Assembly (NCBI GenBank): GCA_946803715.1
Contig: CAMPET010000011.1
Coordinates: 395,400 to 459,399, forward strand
Direction of reading: 5' to 3'
Length of the DNA stretch: 64,000 nt
Source of the DNA: Beroe ovata
Taxonomy: Eukaryota > Ctenophora > Nuda > Beroida > Beroidae
Program-made: the position numbers and the translations under genes
In this document: piece after piece, positions 24,001 through 32,700 of the stretch
Layout of the letters: the number at the start of each line of letters is the position of its first letter
Numbering within the stretch: the first letter of the stretch is position 1
Notes under the pieces: model-generated
Database searches by the model: none
What the model saw: only the letters and a program-made list of their open reading frames with translations
Told to the model about the DNA's origin: nothing

Positions 24001-27000
24001 TCGTCTCTGTCACATGTGACGGCCACTGACTTCACGTTCCGCGCCATGTGACCGAGTGGAGCTAAATTACTCTCATAATACTTCATGCAGGATCCTTTAC
24101 CATACAGCATGACGGGTTCTAATCCATGTAGAGGTTCATCAAGCCATGTCATTCCAAATTCGTTCTCGTGCATGTATTTCAAACATTTTGGTACTCTTCT
24201 ACTCGAAACCACGTTTACCATAACAGTGGCCACCAAAATGAGGGTTGTTAGTTTCATAATATATCTGTGGGATATTTAGATAAAATTGAGTATGGTGGTG
24301 ATTTGGGAAATTGATGTTCATGATAGGTCATGATATTTTGAAATTTTGGTCCTGCTCAATATTCCAATTAAATTGCACAATTTCTGATAAGTAGGCCCTA
24401 AGTTAGTGATCAATATGTAAAACAGATATATATGAATAATGTCTCCTATCATAGTCGGTGATACGTATCACAAGAACTATAAACTGACTTATTTTGTTGC
24501 GAGTATCGCTTTTTAAAGTGCGACTAAGCGGAAAACAGGTGGTTAGAAAAGACAATTACTAAATTCTCATTCTCATTTAGTCACTTCTATAAATTTATGC
24601 TGCTTTTGTTTAGGCATAGTCTGAGAAAATGACCTGGAATTATTCAGGTCACCAATAATAGGGATTATCGAAAAATGCTCGTCACCAGGTGGCATGAATG
24701 TGACGAGATTTAGACTGATCGCAGCGAAAACAATGGATATAACAATGGATATAACAATAGATAACTAAAACAATAAATCAATAATAACTATGGATGTAAA
24801 AGAAGTATTGAGAGAAGTTTAGTGGAGAATCAAGTGTAACAGCTGCGGATTTTTTGTCTTTACGAGAGACTTAATATTCACAAATAATCAGAAACAATTT
24901 ATCATTAGTCTTTCCAAGACGTTAACCGTGATATTTCTTGCTTCTAATTAATCTCTTCCAATTCCAGCATTTGTGGGAAAATGGGACGACCAAGCAATGT
25001 ACAACGTGACTGCACTTTCCGTTGATATCGTGATCTACATTGCCTACTACATTCTCACTAAGCAAGTCCTTCGCAAGGAGCAGGTAATATGGACCACACC
25101 CCACCCCTCCAAACTGCAATTCCCTCATAGACTGAAGGGCCACACCCCCCAACTGCATTACTCCTTCATAAATACTAGCACTCGCTGACATATTACCCCC
25201 ACTCCCCTTATATCCATATCTCCTCAACTCCCCTCGTTTACTCCCTCTCTCTTTCACGATTCCCTCTGATCCCTCCTTCTCACAATCCCCACATTCCTAT
25301 GTAAGTCTAATTTCATCATAACTCCCACCTCTTTCGCCCTAGCTCCCACACCCCTATGTCCTATCTCCTTACCTCAAATCCCTCCCCAGATGAAGACTCG
25401 TGTTGTTGTCATGGTCGCAGTTAGCATCATAATCTGGGCTGTCAGTTTTATCTTCTTCTTCGCATACAGGACTATCGATACTAGTGCTAGCCCTGCTGGT
25501 GAGTATTATAGCAACCACGCGTGTAGGGTTTGCATTATCGGTCCAAAATTTTTTATCGCCGATAACCGATAACAATTTTTCAATTATCGGCGATAACGAT
25601 AATTATCGGCGATAAAATTCGGTTAGAACAATGAGCCTATTTTCTATCAATCTTGTGGCCATGACTCATGCTTCATGACTTTCGTGACTGTAGATTATGA
25701 TTTATGAACACTTTAATTCTAAGAATCAAAACACGTTGTAATTTGTATATTAATTGAAAGTGAATAGTGATGTCAGATAAACATACATGATACAAGCAAC
25801 AATACACTTTACACAATATACCTACAGAGTACAGTGTTAATGACAACTTTTTCGTTTAAGTATTGTGTGTCTGGTTTTTATCTACATATTGTTGTTAGGT
25901 ACTCAATAGGTAGCTGGGAGTAAACATCTGATCCGCAATGGGGTGGGGCGAAACTACGAGACCTCCTTATTTCGTTACAACTTACCAATTAAGTATTAAC
26001 CGTTCATTATATTATGTTAAATTCAAATATGCAATGCACTATTTAATATTTTACTTATTTTTCCCAAAACCAAATGGGATTTGGTTGTTTCTGTCCGCGG
26101 CGTCTGGCGTTCTTTATTTTTAAGTCTATGATATGATAAAGAACGCGGCATGTACGACAGACTGCCGCCATCTCACCGTAGAAACACTGAAGCTTTTTCT
26201 ATTGATGTGGCGGCAGTCTGTCGTACATGCCACGTTCTTTATCATATCATAGACTTTAAAATAAAGAACGCCAGACGCCGTGGACAGAAACAACCAAATC
26301 TCATTAGGTTTTGGGAAAAATATCACTATTTTTCAGTTTTGGAGAGTGCAGTACGTCTCACTATCAAAAACTACAGATGCCGCGGGGGGCTTGCCAGCCC
26401 CCTGATATATTTACTTATATAATGGGTAGGATGAAATGTGAATACCTTTACACTTAGTTCATACGCTGACTCTTGCTGATTAAGTAAGTAGGTACTGTAG
26501 CAAATTCAGATGTTTTGATCAGCTTTACTTATCTTAATCTTATAATCAATCATTCGAGTTAGTACTAAATTTTATTGTGTGAAATCAGGAAATTCGAAAT
26601 AGTTTTTGAGAAAAAGTTCTGAAATTATCGGTTTATCGGTAAGAAATTATCGCCGATAACCGATAATGATTTCACTACGAATTATCGCCTATAATTTTAT
26701 CGCCGATATTATCGATTGCAAACCCTACACGCGTGACTCATAGCAACCACGCGTAACTCATAGCAACCACGCGTGACTCATAGCAACCACGCGTGACTCA
26801 TAGCAACCACGCGTAACTCATCAGTCATCGCAATCACACTCCTCACGAAATGACATATAATATCGTATCCTCAACCGCATATTTTAACCAGAATCCCGTT
26901 GTCTGAACAAGGCGTGTATCGGAGGGTTCCTCGACGGGCATGACTTGTGGCACTGCCTCTCGGCCATGGCTATCTTCCTCACCAACAACATGATCCTCAT

Positions 27001-27049
27001 GTTCGATGATGATCTAATTGACACCAAAACCGAGAGCACGTACTTCTGA
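13194..27049 (+). CDS. SID1 transmembrane family protein (SIDT), 22-exon isoform
   Basis: Exons: 13194-13245, 13346-13561, 13688-13824, 13993-14132, 18784-18908, 19269-19351, 19486-19579, 19810-19918, 20359-20454, 20637-20691, 20820-20936, 21206-21325, 21491-21572, 21901-22068, 22302-22385, 22514-22687, 22894-23049, 23247-23418, 23593-23696, 24968-25083, 25390-25498, 26892-27049. The total is 888 codons plus stop. A signal peptide (1-18) is followed by a Sushi-like module (~23-87) and two beta-rich ectodomains. TM1 is near 381-402, then come an acidic cytosolic loop and the conserved core: GNLDACYFNSRCAYP, SAIYHVCPN with Ser624 and His628, Asp639 in RIDMYF, and DGHDLWHCLSA with His853 and His857. 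SIDT proteins are lysosomal or plasma-membrane proteins linked to dsRNA and lipid handling. They belong to the CREST superfamily of metal-dependent hydrolases, whose Ser, Asp and three His are all present here. An acceptor-like ccctctag lies 1 nt before the ATG. Confidence 0.93.
13346..13561 (+). other. Sushi/CCP-like exon of the SIDT gene
   Basis: Exon 2 starts and ends in phase 1 (72 codons), the symmetric class typical of shuffled extracellular modules. It encodes four cysteines in Sushi spacing: CSREAF, a HGSV motif, then LRCDKGYVFSG, LVYCDD and SKCLED. The fit is by eye to the CCP pattern; the usual W before the last Cys is not obvious. Confidence 0.65.
14133..16267. other. SIDT intron 4, upstream part
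   Basis: About 2.1 kb of intron between the last shared SIDT exon and the intronless SIDT module. It contains a (CA)n run near 15031-15058 and a more GC-rich part near 15880-16260 that could hold a promoter. No gene is supported. Confidence 0.6.
16268..18400 (+). CDS. Intronless SIDT module nested in SIDT intron 4
   Basis: Uninterrupted 710-codon frame, homologous along its length to SIDT from the second ectodomain to the C-terminus: SRTKSF before TM1 (~245-264), the LDSCQYNMECSFP loop, TYHVCPN (His446), and DGHDAWHVLS (His674, His678). The Ser four residues before His446 is Gly442 and the Asp eleven after it is Ala457, so two CREST active-site residues are lost. The frame is open for 54 codons upstream of Met55. 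A good acceptor (cattctcag) ends at 16428. Used as an acceptor, it would join the four upstream SIDT exons in phase 2 to residues from Met55, giving an 838-residue protein. Alternatives are its own promoter with a start at 16268 (hydrophobic N-terminus) or trans-splicing at 16429. The absence of introns suggests retroposition of an SIDT cDNA. The intact frame argues against a pseudogene. Confidence 0.85.
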   Translation: MQTSLHRFIQLYLLLISCHVLDLCLIPVFISIALFDYVNCPVLSSRAIPRLILRMNYTTTVREMCNTRNLSEVNREETLLITILSQEPPIHVHNPNFSDPNITINVRVAQDAFRPLGEIHSARAAPNEDQWFFFSWAGVDRAIQFVVVNITSPTRQCATVAVRNTSCALNKENILEYDHGLHMTMTRRAAIVVPRDKYPEVFYVSVLSEIDDEPCGLPANSTGRSRTKSFVLNIHQHNESVGFMFLPLLIIPICSLVFIFGSIYLKYSNEKDKRSGESRYSEKDRSDTLESNSPAQIQANGTDDRRATLESLSDQLMPMTIVGFEVPHTRVDFIPLIISLIILPVFLDVLSNRMDQYHKYGMLDSCQYNMECSFPVGYLPDVGRAVTSLSYVFVGFTLLLLVFTHHRRARLQNVSDSVMGVQHDYDMLRAISYCLIFQGFIGFTYHVCPNESVESLAEIFFLIAVSYTCHKIYQNRHPDVRHQVFTPIYVTVFFVGMHGIVSVPIHRESIVTWVIFGGIHVLLTITVPIQFILLETFSVSPHPYLVYQQLPMLRAKFSKIPATQRICLLVGFLLNFLFAILFCVHQPPNFKTYLIPCFVLNLLLYLGHYLAMKVLHHRESISSLSASLAILSLLLWFFALYHLIFHTSISPGIAPAISREGAKPCVVLDMFDGHDAWHVLSSAAIFVTAFLVMIVDDRQRYVQSCHLPVF
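18401..18783. other. 3' flank of the intronless SIDT module
   Basis: AT-rich 3' UTR-like sequence that ends in the acceptor of SIDT exon 5 (cttctgacacag). No AATAAA hexamer is evident. Confidence 0.5.
18925..19085 (+). repeat. Minisatellite in SIDT intron 5
   Basis: About seven copies of a ~20-bp unit (cactatagtaacatgtggtg), some spaced by inserts. It begins 17 bp after the donor at 18908. Confidence 0.9.
19919..20358. repeat. (TG)n with 362-base gap
   Basis: SIDT intron 8. A TG repeat flanks an N run at 19942-20303. The gap is intronic and does not interrupt the coding frame. Confidence 0.95.
20465..20630 (+). repeat. gacaccact-rich degenerate repeat in SIDT intron 9
   Basis: Degenerate tandem of units around ctgacaccact, ending at the acceptor of exon 10. 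Confidence 0.8.
21325..21470. repeat. (TG)n microsatellite in SIDT intron 12
   Basis: Imperfect TG repeat with a single n at 21365, directly after the donor of exon 12. Confidence 0.95.
22735..22900 (+). repeat. 30-bp minisatellite made of splice acceptors, SIDT intron 16
   Basis: Five to six units of about 30 bp, each containing a pyrimidine tract plus cacag followed by (c/t)(a/t)(c/t)tgatcacgtgacct. The last unit is the functional acceptor of exon 17 (cag ending at 22893) and its first bases match the unit (cactgatcggcgtgac). Confidence 0.9.
23112..23265 (+). repeat. Minisatellite carrying the exon 18 acceptor, SIDT intron 17
   Basis: Units of ~32-40 bp reading cccagttattactgtgtgat plus gatcacgcaatt, three to four copies. 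The last copy is the real acceptor and start of exon 18 (ccccag ending at 23246, then ttattactatctgtgtgat). Confidence 0.88.
23911..23966 (+). repeat. 11-bp tandem repeat (ataattactac)
   Basis: About five copies ending over the stop codon region of the nested minus-strand gene. Confidence 0.9.
23961..24257 (-). CDS. Small secreted protein nested in SIDT intron 19
   Basis: Single open frame of 98 residues starting at an ATG. Residues 1-19 form a clear signal peptide (MKLTTLILVATVMVNVVSS). The predicted mature part starts RRVPKC and has four cysteines, enough for two disulfides, with polar and charged residues throughout. I do not recognise the family. An acceptor-like atcccacag lies 7 nt before the ATG on the minus strand. 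It lies antisense to the SIDT gene, inside the intron between exons ending at 23696 and starting at 24968. The signal peptide and the start context are the evidence that it is real. Short length and lack of homology keep confidence moderate. Confidence 0.55.
   Translation of the reverse strand: MKLTTLILVATVMVNVVSSRRVPKCLKYMHENEFGMTWLDEPLHGLEPVMLYGKGSCMKYYESNLAPLGHMARNVKSVAVTCDRDEDKMITCSYYINM
25516..26735. mobile_element. hAT-type non-autonomous DNA transposon (MITE) in SIDT intron 21
   Basis: The element runs 25524-26727, with terminal inverted repeats TAGGGTTTGCA at the left and its complement TGCAAACCCTA at the right. It is flanked by the 8-bp direct repeat CACGCGTG (25516-25523 and 26728-26735). 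TIRs of the TAGNG type and 8-bp target duplications are hallmarks of hAT elements. Subterminal DNA is full of ttatcggcgataa-type palindromes on both sides. No transposase frame is present. The neighbouring cacgcgtg-containing tandem repeat means the target duplication could partly reflect that repeat. Confidence 0.85.
26056..26322. repeat. Foldback hairpin nested in the MITE
   Basis: Two ~117-bp arms (26056-26172 and 26204-26322) are inverted copies with few mismatches around a ~31-bp loop. Outer ends are tatttttcccaaaacc and ggttttgggaaaaata. Inner ends are cagactgccgcc and ggcggcagtctg. Transcribed in either direction it would fold into a dsRNA of more than 100 bp. Confidence 0.92.
26728..26822 (+). 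repeat. ~20-bp tandem repeat (acgcgtgactcatagcaacc)
   Basis: About five units immediately right of the MITE. One more partial unit (tagcaaccacgcgtg) lies left of it at 25509-25523, so the MITE inserted into this array. Confidence 0.88.
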
Positions 27050-27314
27050 TAGGCTGTGAAACCATGATATCATAGGGGGAGGGCAGACTCCATGGGAATT
27101 GTTATTCCATATAAGGTATAATTGCAGATTCGCGAGTCTTTCCTCGCTCCTTCAGTTTAGCGGAAGAACTTGCGCAGGGGAAGGTCCTCTTAAGATGAAA
27201 ACTATCTATGATAGAGACAGACGTTTTGGAGGCTTTTCAGTAATATATAGATGTGTGTGTGTGTGCGCGCGCGCTAATCAATCGAATTGTTTGATTGATT
27301 GAATTTTAATTAAT

Positions 27315-27320
27315 AATAAA
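27315..27320 (+). terminator. Candidate poly(A) signal of SIDT
   Basis: AATAAA, 266 bp after the SIDT stop codon on the same strand. Position only; no cleavage-site evidence. Confidence 0.4.
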
Positions 27321-27927
27321 TGGAGTATATTTTCGGATCATCATACCCCAATATTTGTACGGAATCGTTCACATTTCGTTCAGTCATCCACATAATCATG
27401 AGGGAAAACACATGACACTGACAGGGCACGGTTTTCAAATTCGGATCACTTAGTGTCAAACAGGTTTTGGAGTGATGATACGCTCCACGAAATGTTCATT
27501 CAAAATGGGAAGAGGGTATGAAATTGATTGAAAATTGGCGGAACTCAATGTGAACGTTCCTTTTTGATATTCCAACCATTATACGGTTTGGTGATGTAGC
27601 TTTGTAATATTGAATTCATTGAATGGATGGCCGAATGAACAAAATCTAGGAATGCGTATTTTGCCTAGATAATGAGCATTTGTAATTTCAATGAATCACA
27701 CTGATTCCCTTGGTCTATCAGCCAATATATATCACTGTTTAATTACATATGTTGAATAACTCTTATCGTAGGTAATATTTTGATGTAGTTATAGATGATT
27801 GAGCTGGAGCTAGAATCAGAAAATGGTTAATACTTCTCCCTTGATATGTGCGTTATCCGTTGACGCATACTTTTTTCCACTTCTAGGCGTCATTGGATGA
27901 ATTTTGTAATTGTTAGTTATGGTACTG

Positions 27928-28033
27928 AGGGTCCTTTCCGGAACTGGCTTAAGTTAGAAAGCTGACTTTAAGTGCAAATTTACACTTCATTTTCGACATA
28001 CTTAAACTTAAGTCAGTTTCGGGAAGGACCCCC
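27928..28033. mobile_element. Short inverted-repeat (MITE-like) element
   Basis: About 106 bp with ~25-bp inverted ends: agggtcctttccggaactgg at the left and its near-complement ending gggaaggaccccct at the right. No obvious target-site duplication. Confidence 0.7.
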
Positions 28034-28548
28034 TGTTCACCGGAAACACGATATCTAGGAAAGTTTGTCGGCATAATGCCTGCTTTTAATTTTAAGTTGC
28101 TTTTAGTTTTATACATGTATTTAACTAGATGACGAAGAAAATTCTAGTTTCGATAACAATCGCATTTTATGGATTTACTTGGAATTTTTGGGGAAAAGAG
28201 TTAAATTTCTCTTCGGAGTTTGCTTGGGAATGGGATGAAGAATTGTTTTTTCACAATTAATGTTACTGTTCAATATCAACTTATCTTAACCTATTATTTA
28301 TCTTATTCTCAATCTCCAATCTCACTGCTATTTTTCATGTAATTGTATCAGTATACAGATACTTGAGGAATAAAAAAGTCTGAAATTCAGCTTCTTCGAG
28401 CAGCCCGTTGTTTTTAATTTTAGAGCGGTGCCATGCCACCGATGAAGGCGCACGAGCGAGAAACGGTCAGATAACAGCAGACTATCGGCGATTCCGCGCG
28501 GCTCCTTTTTGCGCGCCCCTCATTTTACTCCGTGATACTGATCTGTAA

Positions 28549-29012
28549 AGGAGACGCGCGCGGCGCAAGCTTATTGATATTCGCGTGCGCCCCTGTTCTA
28601 CTCAGTCACAGTGAACTGAAAGTGAAAAGTCGTAGAAAGGAACCACGGAGACGCGCAGTGCGCGCGGAGTATTTGGGTCACGCAGCGCGGGAACATATTT
28701 GCGCTGATGCAAGCTTCCCGGCTTGCAGTTGCATCAGCGCTCTGGGCCGGGATAGTGGGATCGCCCAACATGAACAACGTGCGCCGCGAGGCCCCGTGGT
28801 TTCACATTCACTACATTTCAGCTCAGATCACAGAGTAAAATAAGCTAACAGGCGCGCAACGTGTGCACATGCACACACAATTTGAATTTGTTCCCGCGCT
28901 GCGTGACCCAAATACTCCGCGCGCGCTGCGCAGTGCGCGTCTCCGCTGCGCATCCTTTCTACGACTTTTCAGTTCACTGAGTAGAACAGGGGCGCGCAAC
29001 GTTTGCACATTT
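28549..29012. repeat. Inverted pair of CpG-rich dispersed repeats, copies 2 and 3
   Basis: Copy 2 (28581-28692, minus) and copy 3 (28889-29010, plus) face each other about 200 bp apart. They share cgctgcgtgacccaaatact, ctacgacttttcagttcact and gagtagaaca. Between them is a short stem, gatgcaagcttcccggcttgc, near 28707. Confidence 0.9.
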
Positions 29013-29741
29013 GAATTACTATTAGAACGTGACATATCCATATTTTCACTGTGTCAGTGTACTGACGTACACTGAGATTGAGAACGGATAAATAATCAAA
29101 TTCCCATCTATATTGTCTTATTGAAGGACTACTGGATTTTGAGAGAATGGGGATTTGGTTTCACCCGATTCACTGCTCATATGTACTTATAGCTGTACTA
29201 TTTTGTATTAAGTCTGCGACTGTTACATTGTGTCGTGTGGAGCAGCTGTAACTGTAAGTGTAACCAACTGTGCGGAAACCTGCAACCTGAACCAAGTTCA
29301 AATTACTCGAATTCGTCAGAACCAGCGGGGAATGAGATTTCTATTTCATTATGATAATTTCATTTCCTACCTTTTTGTTATCTCATTTTTATCTTTCAAT
29401 TTTGAATTTGGCAATTTAATTTAATACGTCATCATTCGTAATCGTAACCATACGTCAATTCACCGTATCATGAATCCACTAATGTGGCATCAATCTTATG
29501 TTCGGCAGGTTTTGTCGTTGCTTGCACTTGCAGTACAGCTTTCTCAAACTGACCCTTTAGTCTAACTTGAAAACCTTATTTGGCCTTAAACGTAATTGAC
29601 CAAATCATTATCACATTTTGCGCTCCTCAAAACCCAACAAAATGACTCGACATTAGCATGGTATCAGTATCGGTATAACAAACTGATCCCGCCTACCCCG
29701 CCCATTTTAGAGAGTGAATTATTGTCCAAGAGGACAGTACC

Positions 29742-32700
29742 ATGACAACGTCGAAACAGAGTAGCAAAACCACCGGACTGAGCCAGGCAAAGACAATCTA
29801 TACTTTTTCCGTCGTGACAATTGTCTTGTGTAAGTATAATGGATTGTCTTGTGTAAGTCTTGTGTATGTGCCTAAAATCCGAGATTTCGTCTCGGTGTAT
29901 TTGATATTGCTGTCCAGATTTTATCTGTCCACTTTACCATGGGCATTTCATAGCAAAGTTTAAACCGGTCAAAACCCAATTTTATTCTGTCGATATATAA
30001 CTCACGCGGCAACTCCATGTGTGACAAATCCATGGCAACCTCCCCCAATCCTATCTCCCCTCAGCACTGTCGTTCATGCTGTACACCCTACCTGCTCCCT
30101 TCATGCCCATGTACCATGCGGAGAGGAACATATCCTCGCTTTGGGACGGGATTATCATTGGCGTCGTACCTGTCGGGTGAGAAATATCCTGAGAAATATC
30201 CGTATTCATAGCTGAGAATCGCAACTAACATAAATGTAGAATACCAAAACGAAGATTTGAAATATCCTCACTCCTAACGGCTGACTCTTCCCTCATCTGC
30301 GCTCAATTTTCCCTTCACCTCACTTCTCACTTTTCCCTTCCCCTCACTCCTCACTTTTCCCTTCCCCTCACTTCTCACTTTCATTGTAGGAGCGTGGCAT
30401 CGTCATTGGGCGCAGGTGTAGTGTTGAACCACGTGACCAACAAACCAGTGCTCATGACGGCCTCAGCAGCTCTGGGGATATTCTTCATTGTTAACAGGTG
30501 ATAACAGTGTAAAGTTAACACTGTGGCTTGAAGTTTGATGTTCAATCTTAAACTTTCGAACCAAATAAACCACTCATGAAATCCTCATTTGCACTTGGCC
30601 TTGTAGTACACTTCCCAAGAAAAATGGTGTATATACCTACTTCTCTAGAAATCATATGCTCGCACTGTTATCTGATAACTGCCGGGACATCTTTAATTGA
30701 ATTCCCGTTATCTGTAATTCCCGTTATCTTGGTATAGCCATTTTTCCATCACATACACTTTCATACGGTACCACATCGTTCAACTTCATCAGAACCCACG
30801 TAATGAGTATCAGTCGAAGCGTTGACTGGAACTTCCGTAGAAGTTTATGAATCATGAGACAAGAGTTCTGGCCAACAGTGACCACTCGATATATGATAAG
30901 ATCTTGACATTTCTGAGGGAGCATAAAGTTTATTTCGAAATTGAGGGATAGACATGTGCGATATAATCATGTAACTGTCACAGATTCTGACAGGAATATT
31001 CGAAACAAAAACCACGCCTCAACACCAGTTTATCTTGATCCCCCACTTGCTTCAGTTTCTTTAACAAGATCCTAAACAACACACTATACATCGTTCTCTC
31101 GTGTTTGCTGAGGATCCTCTGTGGTATTTCGACAGGTACTTATTTTGACCAAAATTTGGGGGAAACATTGAAACACACACACTCACACACACATTCACCA
31201 TCCACCCACACACACACACACACACAATACACACACACAGAAGAGTGTCTGATGGTAAATTTTCCCGAATCAAGGTTTGCTNACACACACACGCCCCTGC
31301 CCCACACACACACACAAACACACCCCTGGCCCACACACACACATTTTCATGACAGGGGCGTTGGCTGCCACCTCATTTTCGGTGTTGACTAAGCTCATTC
31401 CAACGAGAGTGGCATTCGTGACGGCACTTGCGGAGGCAGCGCTAAACGGAGCACAAGCATTTGGACCGTTTCTCGGGAGTGTGCTGTTTGCAGAGGGGGG
31501 ATACAGGTGAAACCCACAGTATACTGTAACACTGTAGTGTCGCACCGACCGGTGTCTCACTTAGTGTCGCACAAGTGTCATCGGGAATCGAGTCAATGAC
31601 CATAGAAATACATGTCTCAGTTACATAATGATTCGTCCTCAAGGCTCAGGCGCGTATAATATGGTCAATGATCATTGACACTGATTTGCGAAGTCATCGT
31701 TGACCACGTCATCAATGATGACTCATAGTCATCATCATCATCTCAGACTGGCACTGTGGGTTCCTGGCGTGATACTTCTGTCATCAGTGCTACTCACGAT
31801 GAGCATCCCGTATGTTAACACCAAACCAACAGTGACCACAACAAACGATAGTTCCAAGGTGTATCGTGACCCGTGGTTGATACTGGCTGCTTGGCATTGT
31901 GCTGCTTGTCAGGTGAGCCAAGTGGAATACCACAGCATAATTATAGAAACCAGAGCTGGCAATGATTCAAATCAGAGCCTCTTCTACGACAGATCCATAA
32001 TTATCTACCTATTATCTAATTACCTATGCCCTATTCAATTCCACCCCTATCTTCTGTAGGTCTTGCTCTATTTCCATCTCCCCATTCTGGCCCCATTCGC
32101 CGAGAGGACGCTCCACGAATCTATAGTATGGACAGGACTGGCTCTTCTGGTCAATACCAGTACGATTGTCATCAGTGCCCCTCCACTGGGTTAGTATAGT
32201 CACATGCGATGGGCAACAGCTGACAGAGATATGAGGGCGATGGCCCTGCTGAAGTTTGTGGAAATACAGATCGAAGAATTCTTTGAGAATGTCTGATTCA
32301 TTAACTGACAATATTTGAGAACACTGATGCAACCACAGGCCATCAGTGAAAAAAAACATCTTTTTTGTTACTCGTATGCTCTTGTCAGGTTGGTTGATCG
32401 ATAGGTTCAATCCGTATATTTTCGTGATGGTCTCAGCTGTCTCTTTACCCATCCTCTACATGTTTCTTGGACCACTACCCCTTCTACAGGTTAATGTCAC
32501 TGTAGTTTAATTATACAGAATATGGCAATGTCATGACGTCTTTAGGACTAGTGACTATTTTCTTTTCTTGTATTGCAAAGTTGCAAGTACGTTTTGTTCT
32601 GTTTCAATCACTCAGTCCTCCAGGCACCATCTTCACCATCACAAGTGATGCTCGTGCTTGCCCTTCTCGGTCTATTTGTACCGATGGGCTGCACTCCCAT

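Larger units (their letters stand above)
27050..29741. other. Intergenic region SIDT / MFS transporter
   Basis: About 2.7 kb. It holds a poly(A)-signal hexamer for SIDT at 27315-27320, a (TG)(CG) run near 27255-27275, a short inverted-repeat element (27928-28033) and an inverted pair of CpG-rich repeats (28549-29010). No gene is supported. Confidence 0.65.

Noticed and set aside
29148-29252. Signal-peptide-like frame (MGIWFHPIHCSYVLIAVLFC) as the first exon of a gene
   Set aside because: No convincing donor before the stop and no partner exon downstream. Left unannotated.
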